Positions 47,842 to 57,163 of a stretch of DNA of 64,000 nucleotides are shown piece after piece. Within the stretch, counting starts at the first letter, position 1. Every line of letters starts with the position of its first letter. Both the position numbers and the translations under genes were made by a program. The notes below the pieces were generated by a model. That model worked only from the letters and a program-made list of their open reading frames with translations, was not told the origin of the DNA and ran no database searches. This DNA is from Polaromonas vacuolata (GTDB lineage Bacteria; Pseudomonadota; Gammaproteobacteria; Burkholderiales; Burkholderiaceae_C), in assembly GCF_012584515.1 (NCBI RefSeq), contig NZ_CP051461.1:2723501-2787500 (forward strand). The letters run 5' to 3'.

Positions 47842-48534
47842 TCAAAAAGGCGCGAGTCTGTGCTCAGCGCCCCAGCGCTTAGCCAAGGCAGCGCAGCGGC
47901 CCAGCCCACGCTTGGGGTCGTCAAAATCCACAATCACGGTGTGCGCCACGCCTTTCACAGCGATTGGTTGCTCTAGCGTGCGGCCATCGGTTAACAACCA
48001 CAGCGCAGCCGACTGCGACTTATTTAACAACGCTTGCGCCACCAGCAACGCTTGCGCCAGCGGCGTGCCACCGCCACCGCCGCACTGACGCACGTGCATA
48101 ACACCGGAAGCTCGCGCCGGGCCGGGCGGCATTAAAAGCTCAACACCACGCCCACCAAAACTAAGCAAGGCCACATCGTCGCCAGCACGTGCGGCGACTT
48201 CAATCAAGCGTGCGGCAAAACCTTTGGCCAAGGCTAAACGTCCGTCTTGACGCATAGAACCTGAAGTGTCTAAAACGATGCAATGCAGCAGCGGCAAACT
48301 TTTACTCAGCGCTTGAAAACGCAAATGTTTGCGCGCTAGCGGGCCGCAGCCTTTTGCCACCAGCGTGCGTTGCCACGCAAGCTGCGGCCCATCGATAGGG
48401 TTACTCTGCGCTTTGCGTTGCAAGCTCGGCTGCGGCAAGGCAAAAGACTTGGATTGGGGTGCAAGCCACCGCCCGCCAGCCGCCCGCGTTGGCGGGCGTT
48501 GGCCGGGGTGGCTCAAGCCTTTTTTGCTGGCCAT
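47842..48534 (-). CDS. ChlD-like von Willebrand A-domain subunit of the cobalt chelatase
   Basis: A 230-residue protein with a basic, Pro/Arg-rich N-terminus and a vWA domain. The MIDAS residues are complete: DTSGSMRQ (DxSxS), the Thr in GGGGTPLAQA and the Asp in LLTDGRT. It resembles the C-terminal part of magnesium chelatase subunit D and CobT. It overlaps the ChlI-like gene by 22 bases. With CobN and the ChlI-like ATPase it probably makes up the cobaltochelatase. Confidence 0.88.
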   Translation of the reverse strand: MASKKGLSHPGQRPPTRAAGGRWLAPQSKSFALPQPSLQRKAQSNPIDGPQLAWQRTLVAKGCGPLARKHLRFQALSKSLPLLHCIVLDTSGSMRQDGRLALAKGFAARLIEVAARAGDDVALLSFGGRGVELLMPPGPARASGVMHVRQCGGGGGTPLAQALLVAQALLNKSQSAALWLLTDGRTLEQPIAVKGVAHTVIVDFDDPKRGLGRCAALAKRWGAEHRLAPF

Positions 48535-49607
48535 ACGCCTATCGTCGTGACGCGCCTAGTGGCGCTGGGTGTGGGCGCCATAGCACCCCAATCACCGGCT
48601 GCGTTGGCATCAGATTGGGTTGAGTTAGCAGCAATATCGTTTGAGGGCGGCGGCAATTTTTCTGCTGTTGTCTTTACTGCTGATGTTGACGATTGCGATT
48701 TTTCAGTTTGGCTAGCTGGCGGCGCATTCTCAGAACGCCGATGCGCCAGTGCCAACTCGGCCACGGCATCAACATCTTGCAGACTGACTTCGAGGCTACC
48801 TTGCAAAGCCGCATAAGCCCGGGCGGCGCGCAGCATCACCAAGTCAGCGCGTACGCCGTCCACACCCGCAGCTAATGCCAGTTGGGCGACATGCGTTAAT
48901 ACCGCGTCTGACCAATGCAAGCTCGGCAAAGCAGCACGTGCTTGGGCTAGCTTGGTGACCAGCGCCGCTAACGCAGCCGCGTGCTGCGCCAGCAAAGCCT
49001 CAGGGTTGTCGTCAAACATTAGCCGAGTGCGCAAAATGCTGTGGCGCAGCTCTAAGTCCAGCGGGTTATCCAGTCGGACTGACAAACCAAAGCGGTCTAG
49101 TAGTTGTGGGCGAATATCACCTTCTTCAGGGTTCATAGTGCCAACCAGCACAAAGCTTGCGGCGTGCTGCTGCGAGATACCGTCGCGCTCCAGCGTATTG
49201 ACGCCACTCGCCGCTACGTCCAGCAAAGCATCGACTAACGCGTCGGGCAAAAGGTTGGCTTCATCAACATACAGCAAACCCAAATGCGCGCGTGCAACTA
49301 AGCCGGGCGAGAGCCGCAAGGTACCGTCGCGCAGTGCGTCTTCCACGCTTAAACTGCCGACCACTTGCTCTAAGCTAGCAGACAAGGGCAGCGTCACAAA
49401 CGGCGCATCGGGAAGCAATGCGGCAAGCGCACGAGCGGCTGTCGATTTAGCCGTACCGCGCGGCCCGCTGATAAGCAAACCACCAATACTCGGATCAATC
49501 GCGACCAACAACAGCGCTTGTTGTAGCGATTGCTGGCCGACTAAAGCGGTGAAAGGAAAAACCACGCGGGGCGGGGTTTGCACAAGATTTGCAGCGGTGA
49601 GGGTCAT
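48513..49607 (-). CDS. ChlI-like AAA+ ATPase subunit of the cobalt chelatase
   Basis: A 364-residue magnesium-chelatase-type AAA+ ATPase. The Walker A is GPRGTAKST, Walker B is LLYVDEANLL, and VLVGTMNPEEGDIRPQLLDRFG carries the sensor and arginine-finger segment. It overlaps cobN by 4 bases and the vWA gene by 22. No other chlorophyll gene is in the window, so cobalt rather than magnesium chelation is the reasonable role. The C-terminus has an additional Ser/Thr/Ala-rich tail (from about residue 295). Confidence 0.9.
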   Translation of the reverse strand: MTLTAANLVQTPPRVVFPFTALVGQQSLQQALLLVAIDPSIGGLLISGPRGTAKSTAARALAALLPDAPFVTLPLSASLEQVVGSLSVEDALRDGTLRLSPGLVARAHLGLLYVDEANLLPDALVDALLDVAASGVNTLERDGISQQHAASFVLVGTMNPEEGDIRPQLLDRFGLSVRLDNPLDLELRHSILRTRLMFDDNPEALLAQHAAALAALVTKLAQARAALPSLHWSDAVLTHVAQLALAAGVDGVRADLVMLRAARAYAALQGSLEVSLQDVDAVAELALAHRRSENAPPASQTEKSQSSTSAVKTTAEKLPPPSNDIAANSTQSDANAAGDWGAMAPTPSATRRVTTIGVWPAKKA

Positions 49608-52600
49608 GGCAAAAATTTCTGTGGCGTTTTTAGTGGCAGATTTGCGGCATTGTTTTCGGCTTGTTTGTCAGCTTGGTTTTCAGCCTCTTCTAAGCCTTGC
49701 TCTAGCGCCAACAAATGGTCTTGAATACGTTCTAGCTGATCGCCCGGTTCGGCCCACAGGCCGCGCCGCATGGCTTCTAACAAACGCTCACCCACACTGC
49801 GCAATGCGCCGGGATTGTTTTGTTGTAGAAATTCGCGCGTGTCCGCATCGTGCAGATAAGCATCTGCTACCAACTCATATTGGTGGTCACCCACTACGCC
49901 GGTGGTAGCGTCAAAAGCAAACAAAAAGTCCACCGTTGCGGCAATCTCAAAAGCACCTTTGTAGCCGTGGCGTTTAATGCCTTCTAACCACTTGGGATTA
50001 ACCGCTCGCGAGCGCACGACGCGGGCGACTTCTTCACCCAGTGTGCGAATACGCGGTGAGCCGGGCACACTAAAGTCGCCGTGGTAGAGCGTCGCGTCGT
50101 TGCCGCTCAAGTGCTTCACAGCCACCGCCATACCGCCTTGAAACTGGTAGTAATCGGCTGAGTCGAGGATGTCGTGCTCGCGGTTATCTTGGTTGTGCAC
50201 GATGGTGTCGATGCCGCTTAAGCGCTGCTCAAAAATCTCGGCCGCAGCCTTGCCGTGTTCATCTTGTCCGTAGGCAAAAGAGCCGGCGCGCAAATAGGCT
50301 TTTGCTAAGTCGGCGCCATCCGTCCAGTTGCCACTGTCAACCACCTCTTGCAAACCCGTGCCGTAGCCACCCGGGCGCGGACCAAACACGCGCCAAGTCG
50401 ATTGGCGCTCTGCCTCTTCTTGGGCTAGGCCTTTGGCTAGCGCCTGGTCGGCTTCACGCTGTACGCGGGCACGAATCGGGTTGACCTCATCGGACTCCTC
50501 GGACTCTGGAATGGCGGCAACTGCGCGTACTGCTGCATCGAACAAATCAATCAGGTTGGGGAAAGCATCACGAAAAAATCCAGACACGCGCAGCGTCACA
50601 TCAATCCGCGGACGGCTTTTAATGTTCATGGGCATGATTTCAATATCCACTACCCGGGTGCTGCCAGTCGCCCATTTAGGCCGCACACCTAGCAGTGCAA
50701 ATGCCTGGCTAATATCTTCGCCACCAGTGCGCATAGTGCTAGTGCCCCAGACCGATAAACCGACGGCTTTGGGGAAAGCACCGTGGTCTTGCAGATGGCG
50801 CTCTACCAGTAGGTTTGCCGCTTTGGCGCCCATGTTGTAGGCCGTGGCTGTGGGTACTGCTCTGGTGTCTACAGAGAAGAAATTACGCCCGGTGGGCAAT
50901 ACATCGGGCCGACCACGCGACGGTGCACCGCTGGGGCCGGGTGGCACAAAGCGCCCGTCAAGACCGCGCAGCAATTGCAATATTTCATTCGGACCACAGG
51001 CATCTAAACGCGGCGCTAAGCGGGTTTTCAAACGCTGCAGAACTGCTGCGGTTTGCGGCCATAAATCAACAGGCAGCAAAACTAATTCTTCAGCATTTTG
51101 GTTTTGAGAGTCTTGATTCAAACACTCATTAACCAGCTGCGTAGCGAGTAGTTCCAGCCGCTCCCGCGTATGACCGGCGTGACGCCAAGCGGCGCCACTA
51201 AGTAGCTGTAACGCCTCTGGCCGTGGCCCATTCCAGGGCTGTGCCCACTCAGGACTTAAGACATCAAAACCATCCACCAAATGCAGACTTAAATCCTGCG
51301 CCAAAGCGACTAACAAACTGCCTTGGTCAGCGCCCTTGCCGCTCGGAAAGCGCGCCAAAGCCACCAGCGTATCAGTGCGCTGCCGGCCGGTTGGTGAGCG
51401 GCCGAAAGTGTGCAGGCCGTCCCGAATTTGCGCTTCTTTGATTTCACAAAGATAGGCGTCTAAGCGGTTCAGCAAGGCTTCGCGTCCCGCGTCGTCTGCG
51501 GGATTATCAAAGCCTAATTCCAGGTGCAAATTATTTTCCAGCACCTTATCCAAAATACTCGCGCGTAAAAGTTTTGCGCGGCGTGGGTCTAGCGACAGGG
51601 CTTCGTAGTACTCATCCATCTGCCGCTCTAAGGCTTGCAGCGGGCCATAGGTTTCAGCGCGCATCAAGGCCGGCATTAAGTGGTCAATGATGACGGCTTG
51701 TGTGCGGCGTTTGGCTTGACTGCCTTCGCCCGGGTTATTCACGATAAAGGGATAAAGATGCGGCAGTGGGCCAAGAATCACGTCTGGCCAGCAAGTCGCA
51801 CCCAGCGCAACGCTTTTACCCGGCAACCATTCCAAGTTGCCGTGCGTGCCAACGTGGACGACGGCATCCACCGCGAACTGACGGCGCAGCCAAAAATAAA
51901 ATGCCAAATAGTTGTGCGTAGGCACTAAATCCGCATCGTGGTAACTGGCAACTAAATCCCTGCCGCGTGCGCGTGCGGGTTGGTTGCCGACAAATACATT
52001 GCCAAAGCGTTGACCCGAAATCATGAATCGACCGGCGCGCAGCATCGGGTCAGTTTGCGGCAAACCCCAGAGCGTATTGATCGCGTCACGGCTAGCTACC
52101 GGCAGTGCGTTGAAGTCGGCTAAGTAGTCATTCATGGCCAAGCTTTGACCGACTGGTCGCTCATCATTAGCCGCCACATTATTGGTGACGCTTGCCAACA
52201 GCAAGGCCATAAGTTGGTCGCTAGAATCTGGCACTACGCCAGTGCTGTAGTGCGCGTCTTGCAAGGCTTGCAGCATCAATACACAAGACGCAGGCGTATC
52301 CAAACCCACGCCGTTGGCCAGACGCGAATCGTCGTTGGGATAGTTGGACAGAATTAAAGCCACGCGTTTATCGCTATTATTTTTATGCCGCAGTGCGCTC
52401 CAACGCCGCGTAAGCTCTGCGACAAAAGCAATTCGTTCCGGCTCTGGCTGGTAACGCACCACATCGATCTGAGTGCGCTCACAGCGCCAAGCCATGCCTT
52501 TAAAACTAATCGCACGTGTCAGTATGCGGCCATCCACTTCGGGCAACACCACCTGCATAGCCAAGTCACGCGGGGCTAGGCCATGTGGGTCTGCCTGCCA

Positions 52601-53524
52601 TTGTTCTAGCGAGCAACCAGCAGTAATCAGTTGCAGCACGGGTGCGTCACCGGCCATTTGCTTGAGTGACTGCGCCGCACTTTGCGCTTGCCAGTCTTGT
52701 ATTTCATCATCACCCGCAATCGATGCAACGGCAAAGCTAGTGGCATTTAAAACCACAGCGACTTGGTGCTCAGCCGCAACCGATTGCAGCAGCGCAAAAC
52801 TAGTCGGGTTCTTCAGCGAGTCAACCGCTACTGCGACACCGTTAACACCAGCTTGGGCCAAGCCCGCCAGCATGGCGTCAAATAATGCGGTGTTGCCGGA
52901 CTCAAAATGTGCGCGGTAAAAAACCAGCATAGCGACGGGTGCGCCAGCTATCCACGCAGCCGCATTGTGTGGCGGCCTGTAAACCAAAGCAGGTGGCAAT
53001 ACCGCGGCGGGTGCCGGGCGTTCGCCCAAACCAAAAGCCGTATGACCTAAAAACTGAAAGAAGTTTTGTGCATTACTGCGGCCGCCTTCGCGTAAACAGC
53101 GCCACAGATGACGACAGTCGTCGTGCGGCATATTGCTGCGTAAAAGCAATTGCATGTCTTCAAAGTTATCACCCGAGAAAATGAATAATTTCAAACCACG
53201 CGCTGCAGCTTGTTCCATGGCTTGGTCGACCACGTAGGCCCACTCGCTCAAGCTGCCCAGATGGTCGATCACCACCACGCGGGCGTGGCGCAAAACATCG
53301 TCCACATACATGTCCATGCTGGCGGGCTGACGCAACCACATCAAGTTCGCTAGGCGAATTTTGGGGTAACTATCGTCCAAGCTGGAAGCGACATCAGACA
53401 GCAAAGCCAGCGTCGTATCAGCGGCACTGAGAATGACAATCTCACCCGGTGTTTGCGCCACGCGCACCACGCCCAAGCCGTCATCTTCTACGTAGCCGCC
53501 TGGGCGTGTGGAGAGCAAATGCAT
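49604..53524 (-). CDS. cobN: Cobaltochelatase subunit CobN
   Basis: Large catalytic subunit of the ATP-dependent cobaltochelatase, inserting cobalt into hydrogenobyrinic acid a,c-diamide. At 1306 residues it has the normal size and shows DAVVHVGTHGNLEWLPGKSVAL, GNVFVGNQPARARG and TRVVDIEIMPMNIKSRPRID, all close to the CobN/BchH family. It follows cobW after 5 bases and overlaps the ChlI-like gene by 4 bases. Confidence 0.97.
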   Translation of the reverse strand: MHLLSTRPGGYVEDDGLGVVRVAQTPGEIVILSAADTTLALLSDVASSLDDSYPKIRLANLMWLRQPASMDMYVDDVLRHARVVVIDHLGSLSEWAYVVDQAMEQAAARGLKLFIFSGDNFEDMQLLLRSNMPHDDCRHLWRCLREGGRSNAQNFFQFLGHTAFGLGERPAPAAVLPPALVYRPPHNAAAWIAGAPVAMLVFYRAHFESGNTALFDAMLAGLAQAGVNGVAVAVDSLKNPTSFALLQSVAAEHQVAVVLNATSFAVASIAGDDEIQDWQAQSAAQSLKQMAGDAPVLQLITAGCSLEQWQADPHGLAPRDLAMQVVLPEVDGRILTRAISFKGMAWRCERTQIDVVRYQPEPERIAFVAELTRRWSALRHKNNSDKRVALILSNYPNDDSRLANGVGLDTPASCVLMLQALQDAHYSTGVVPDSSDQLMALLLASVTNNVAANDERPVGQSLAMNDYLADFNALPVASRDAINTLWGLPQTDPMLRAGRFMISGQRFGNVFVGNQPARARGRDLVASYHDADLVPTHNYLAFYFWLRRQFAVDAVVHVGTHGNLEWLPGKSVALGATCWPDVILGPLPHLYPFIVNNPGEGSQAKRRTQAVIIDHLMPALMRAETYGPLQALERQMDEYYEALSLDPRRAKLLRASILDKVLENNLHLELGFDNPADDAGREALLNRLDAYLCEIKEAQIRDGLHTFGRSPTGRQRTDTLVALARFPSGKGADQGSLLVALAQDLSLHLVDGFDVLSPEWAQPWNGPRPEALQLLSGAAWRHAGHTRERLELLATQLVNECLNQDSQNQNAEELVLLPVDLWPQTAAVLQRLKTRLAPRLDACGPNEILQLLRGLDGRFVPPGPSGAPSRGRPDVLPTGRNFFSVDTRAVPTATAYNMGAKAANLLVERHLQDHGAFPKAVGLSVWGTSTMRTGGEDISQAFALLGVRPKWATGSTRVVDIEIMPMNIKSRPRIDVTLRVSGFFRDAFPNLIDLFDAAVRAVAAIPESEESDEVNPIRARVQREADQALAKGLAQEEAERQSTWRVFGPRPGGYGTGLQEVVDSGNWTDGADLAKAYLRAGSFAYGQDEHGKAAAEIFEQRLSGIDTIVHNQDNREHDILDSADYYQFQGGMAVAVKHLSGNDATLYHGDFSVPGSPRIRTLGEEVARVVRSRAVNPKWLEGIKRHGYKGAFEIAATVDFLFAFDATTGVVGDHQYELVADAYLHDADTREFLQQNNPGALRSVGERLLEAMRRGLWAEPGDQLERIQDHLLALEQGLEEAENQADKQAENNAANLPLKTPQKFLP

Positions 53525-53529
53525 GTGGT

Positions 53530-54612
53530 TTAGACTTTTTCGAACTGCAACTGCTCGTGTAATTGGTTTTGAATTTGTTGCTGTAATTGCGCCGCATCTA
53601 AATGCTCACCAATCAACACCAGCCGACTGGCGCGCACTTCATCCGCACGCCAAGCACGGTCAAAGTAACTCTCAAAACGTTGACCCACGCCTTGAACTAC
53701 CAGCCGCATCGCAATGTTTGGCAAAGACACAAAGCCTTTGACGCGGAAAATTTCATGGGCTTGAACAAGACTGGTCAATGCGTTAATTAAGGCGGCGCGG
53801 TCAGACACATCAAGGGTCACGGCGATGGAGTCAAACGCATCGTGGTCGTGATCTTCTTCTTCGTCGTGATGGGTTTTACGCTGGTCAATCACGTCTTCTA
53901 CCGAGCGCTCTAAGCCTAATAACAAAGCAGGATCAATCTTGCCGTGCTGCACATGCACTAACTTGACACCGGGCAGGGTTTCAAGACGAATCAAGGTTTC
54001 GACATGCGCCAAAGTGACCGCATCCATGCCGTCAGTTTTATGCACAATCACTAAATCGGCGGTAGCCAGTTGGTCTTCAAACAATTCGGCCAGAGGTGAG
54101 TCGTGGTCTAAATTTTCGTCTTGTTTACGCTGCGCATCGACGGCTACCGGGTCATCGGCAAAACGGCCTGCGGCTACAGCAGGCGCATCCACCACGGTGA
54201 TAACAGAGTCAACAGTGAAAGCATTGCGCAAAGCCGGCCATTGAAAAGCTTGAACCAAAGGTTTGGGCAAAGCCAAACCGGAAGTTTCAATCACCAAGTA
54301 ATCAATCTCATCACGGCGAGCGGCTAACAATTCCATAGCCGGTGCAAACTCTTCTTGCACCGTGCAACATAGGCAGCCGTTGGCTAATTCAACGACCTGA
54401 CCGATGTATTCCCCGTTGGGTTTACCGTCTTCATCGCAACCGATGCCGCAGCTACGCAGCAACTCACCGTCAATACCCAACTCACCAAACTCGTTAACAA
54501 TCACTGCAATGCGGCGCCCGTTGGCGTTGCTTAGTAAGTGACGTAGCAACGTGGTTTTGCCACTGCCCAGAAAGCCGGTGATGATTGTTGCGGGAATTTT
54601 GCGGGTTTGCAT
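53530..54612 (-). CDS. cobW: CobW family GTP-dependent metallochaperone
   Basis: A 360-residue G3E-family GTPase thought to deliver cobalt to the chelatase. Walker A is TGFLGSGKTT, the metal-binding CxCC is in NGCLCCTV near residue 81, and the D/E/H-rich linker (KTHHDEEEDHDHDAF near 235-250) may store metal. The C-terminal CobW_C domain follows (about 255-350). The location directly before cobN fits the role. It starts 72 bases after the cobO stop. Confidence 0.96.
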   Translation of the reverse strand: MQTRKIPATIITGFLGSGKTTLLRHLLSNANGRRIAVIVNEFGELGIDGELLRSCGIGCDEDGKPNGEYIGQVVELANGCLCCTVQEEFAPAMELLAARRDEIDYLVIETSGLALPKPLVQAFQWPALRNAFTVDSVITVVDAPAVAAGRFADDPVAVDAQRKQDENLDHDSPLAELFEDQLATADLVIVHKTDGMDAVTLAHVETLIRLETLPGVKLVHVQHGKIDPALLLGLERSVEDVIDQRKTHHDEEEDHDHDAFDSIAVTLDVSDRAALINALTSLVQAHEIFRVKGFVSLPNIAMRLVVQGVGQRFESYFDRAWRADEVRASRLVLIGEHLDAAQLQQQIQNQLHEQLQFEKV

Positions 54613-54684
54613 CTGCAGTCCTATTAAGTGTTTTAAAAATCAAGTTTTAAGATTTCGACAGAGAAATTCTTAAACTTAAAAAAT

Positions 54685-55254
54685 TCAATCTTCGATGCCG
54701 CGCTGTGCGGGCACACCAGCTTTAAAGTGATGTTTGATTAGCGTCATTTCTGTCACCGTGTCGGCCAGTTCAATAATTTCTGCGGGCGCGCCACGGCCAG
54801 TGAGCACCACATGGACGTGAGGCGGACGCTCGCGCAAGCAGGCCAGTACAGGCTCCAAGGGCATCCACCCATAGCGCAGCGGATACATGATTTCGTCCAG
54901 CACCACCATGAAATGTTCACCCGCACGAATCGTTGCTTCAGCCTGCGCCCAGCCAAATTGAGCCAACTCAGCCGAGTGCTCTAAGTCACGACTCTTCCAG
55001 CTAAAGCCATCGCCCAAGCCGACAATTGGCACACCGAGTTGTTCAAACAGTCGGTGCTCACCGAAACGCGCAGTCGGCACTTTCATGAATTGATAAACCT
55101 TGATGACTTTGCCCCGACCGTGGGCACGCAGCGCCAAACCAAATGCGGCTGTGCTTTTGCCTTTGCCAGTGCCGGTGTGGACTATGACCAAACCACGCCG
55201 TTCGCCGGTGGGTTTTGGCGTGTCACGCAGCAGGGGTGGGGCTTCAATTTCCAT
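54685..55254 (-). CDS. cobO: Cob(I)yrinic acid a,c-diamide adenosyltransferase
   Basis: Transfers the 5'-deoxyadenosyl group of ATP to cobalt. BtuR/CobO type with the modified P-loop HTGTGKGKSTAAFGLALR near residue 28, and IKVYQFMKVP and VLDEIMYPLRYGW in the rest. I prefer the ATG at 55254 (about 189 residues); a TTG at 55284 would add ten basic residues without clear support. It lies downstream of cobB and upstream of cobW. Confidence 0.95.
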   Translation of the reverse strand: MEIEAPPLLRDTPKPTGERRGLVIVHTGTGKGKSTAAFGLALRAHGRGKVIKVYQFMKVPTARFGEHRLFEQLGVPIVGLGDGFSWKSRDLEHSAELAQFGWAQAEATIRAGEHFMVVLDEIMYPLRYGWMPLEPVLACLRERPPHVHVVLTGRGAPAEIIELADTVTEMTLIKHHFKAGVPAQRGIED

Positions 55255-55325
55255 GACTGGCTTTCGTCTTTTTCGGGGATACAAAACGCTTGTCGGTAAG
55301 CATTAAATTTTTCATGTGATGGCCT

Positions 55326-56798
55326 TTACGCAGTCGTCAGAGCGCACTGCGCTTCGGGCAACACAGCGCTTAATTCCGTGCGCGGGCTTGGGCTAAAGAG
55401 CTCAGCAACCGCAGCCGGACAAGAAGGAAACCAAGCGTGAAAATAACTGCAGCGCACAGAGCCCTGTTGCCAAAGCGCCTCGCCAACGTCAGGCATGGGT
55501 GCTAGATTCGGCCGCGAAGTGCGGGTTACGGCTTGCAAACTAGTCGCGGTGGTGGAGTAGTGAAATGTGTGACCGCGCAATAGGCCAGAATCTAAACGCA
55601 ACTGCTGCGGCCCCAGACCCGACAAGCGTTTGTGCATGCTGACTTCACCCGGCAATATGCCCCACTGACTATGCTTTTCGCCATCAGCCGTGACGAGTAT
55701 TTGAAACAAAGACATCATGCCGCCGCACTCGGCCCATACCGGTTTACCCAGACCTACATGCTGCGCCAACGAGTCACGAAAATCTGTATTGGCGGCAATA
55801 GGGACGGCGTGTAGTTCTGGATAACCACCGGGAATCCAAACTGCATCACAAGCCGGCACGGCGCTGTCGGCCAAGGGCGAGAAGAAAGTAATTTGCGCGC
55901 CCAGCTCGCGCAGGCAATCTAGGTTGGCCGCATAAATAAAACAAAAAGCTGCGTCTCGCGCAACAGCAATCGTTTGATTGGCTAAGGGGCGGGTAGTGAA
56001 CGCAAGCTCGGCTTTGAAGTTTGCGGTGTCCGTATCGGCAGTTGCGTTTGAACTTTCAAAACAAACCTCCCAACGCTTTAATTCAGCCACAGACATTTGC
56101 CCCAACGGGGTTTCAGCTAACGCGTCGGCGGCGGCGTCTAGTCTTTCCATTGCGTCGGTGAGTTCATTGGCCACCGTCAAACCCAAATGCCGACCGGGTA
56201 AGTTCATCGCTGGGTTTCGCTTAACAGCGCCCATCCAATGCGCGGGGTCGCGCAAGCTAGATTGCAACATTTGCGTGTGGCGGTCGCTACCCACTTGATT
56301 AGCCAGCACGCCAGCCCAATGCAGACCGGGCCGGTAATGTTGCAAACCAAATGTGACTGCACCAAAAGTCTCAGCCATGGCCGATGCATTGACCACGGCG
56401 AGCACATGCAGGCCAAACTTTTGCGCTAGATCGGCAGCGCTGGGCTCGCCATCGAACAAGCCCATCACACCTTCGACCAAAATCAAATCGGCGTCAGCGG
56501 CGGCCGCCATTAATCTAGCGCGGCAGTCCGCCTCGCCCGTCATCCATAAATCGAGTTGATGTACGGGAGCGCCGCTGGCAAGCGTGTGCCAGAAGGGATC
56601 GAGGAAATCGGGGCCGCATTTAAAGACGCGCACTTTGCGCCCTTGGCGAGTGTGCAGACGTGCGAGTGCAGACGTGACAGTCGTCTTGCCTTGACCCGAC
56701 GCAGGTGCGGTGATCAAGATGGCAGGGCAAGCAAAGCTTACCGGTGCGGATCGCTCAATTTGGGAAAACATGGATACAGACAACGTTTTTGCCCTCAC
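55326..56798 (-). CDS. cobB: Cobyrinic acid a,c-diamide synthase
   Basis: Glutamine amidotransferase amidating the a and c side chains (in the aerobic pathway, of hydrogenobyrinic acid). The ATPase half begins ILITAPASGQGKTTVTSAL and has KCGPDFLDPFWHTLASG; the amidase half has the nucleophile Cys in VWAECGGMMSLFQ. 490 residues. The start used is GTG at 56798 with GGGG 6 bases upstream; ATG at 56771 lacks a ribosome site. It is the first gene after the cobalamin riboswitch and so is probably under its control. Confidence 0.95.
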   Translation of the reverse strand: MRAKTLSVSMFSQIERSAPVSFACPAILITAPASGQGKTTVTSALARLHTRQGRKVRVFKCGPDFLDPFWHTLASGAPVHQLDLWMTGEADCRARLMAAAADADLILVEGVMGLFDGEPSAADLAQKFGLHVLAVVNASAMAETFGAVTFGLQHYRPGLHWAGVLANQVGSDRHTQMLQSSLRDPAHWMGAVKRNPAMNLPGRHLGLTVANELTDAMERLDAAADALAETPLGQMSVAELKRWEVCFESSNATADTDTANFKAELAFTTRPLANQTIAVARDAAFCFIYAANLDCLRELGAQITFFSPLADSAVPACDAVWIPGGYPELHAVPIAANTDFRDSLAQHVGLGKPVWAECGGMMSLFQILVTADGEKHSQWGILPGEVSMHKRLSGLGPQQLRLDSGLLRGHTFHYSTTATSLQAVTRTSRPNLAPMPDVGEALWQQGSVRCSYFHAWFPSCPAAVAELFSPSPRTELSAVLPEAQCALTTA

Positions 56799-56854
56799 TA
56801 TCTTCCCCGATGGTGCTTGGACGAAACAATCGCACGCACGCGTGCAACTACTTT

Positions 56855-57075
56855 GTTGGCCGGTATCCGGGCTGGTGAAACAAATTTCATCGCCTTCCCA
56901 AGCGCGTATTAAAAACGCTCAGTGGCTGTGATGAAAACTGAGCCTAAGGGCTCGTTCACTTACCGTTGCGGGGGCAGCGCAGGTTAGGTTTGCTGTCAAT
57001 AGCCAACCCTCCTGTTTCCCGTTGAACTGCAGCATGTGATTCATGTTGCGAGCACCAACTTGGTTATAGTAACTC
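56855..57075 (-). promoter_or_regulatory. Cobalamin riboswitch (B12 element)
   Basis: On the minus strand, between cobQ and cobB, the conserved elements occur in the correct order: GGTGC (57052-57056), AACGGGAAAC (about 57016-57025), GCTGCCCCCGCAAC (56965-56978), GCCACTG (56920-56926), GGGAAGGCGATGA (56887-56899) and the B12 box AGCCCGGATACCGGCC (56858-56873). Spacing and length fit the classical cobalamin riboswitch. It would repress cobB and the following genes when adenosylcobalamin is plentiful. Confidence 0.95.
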
Positions 57076-57163
57076 AAATTTGCTTGCCCTCGCCGAATCG
57101 GTCGATATCGATTTTGATCGAATTCCAACGTCTAGGCGCTTATAAGCAGGACTTAAAAAAAGT

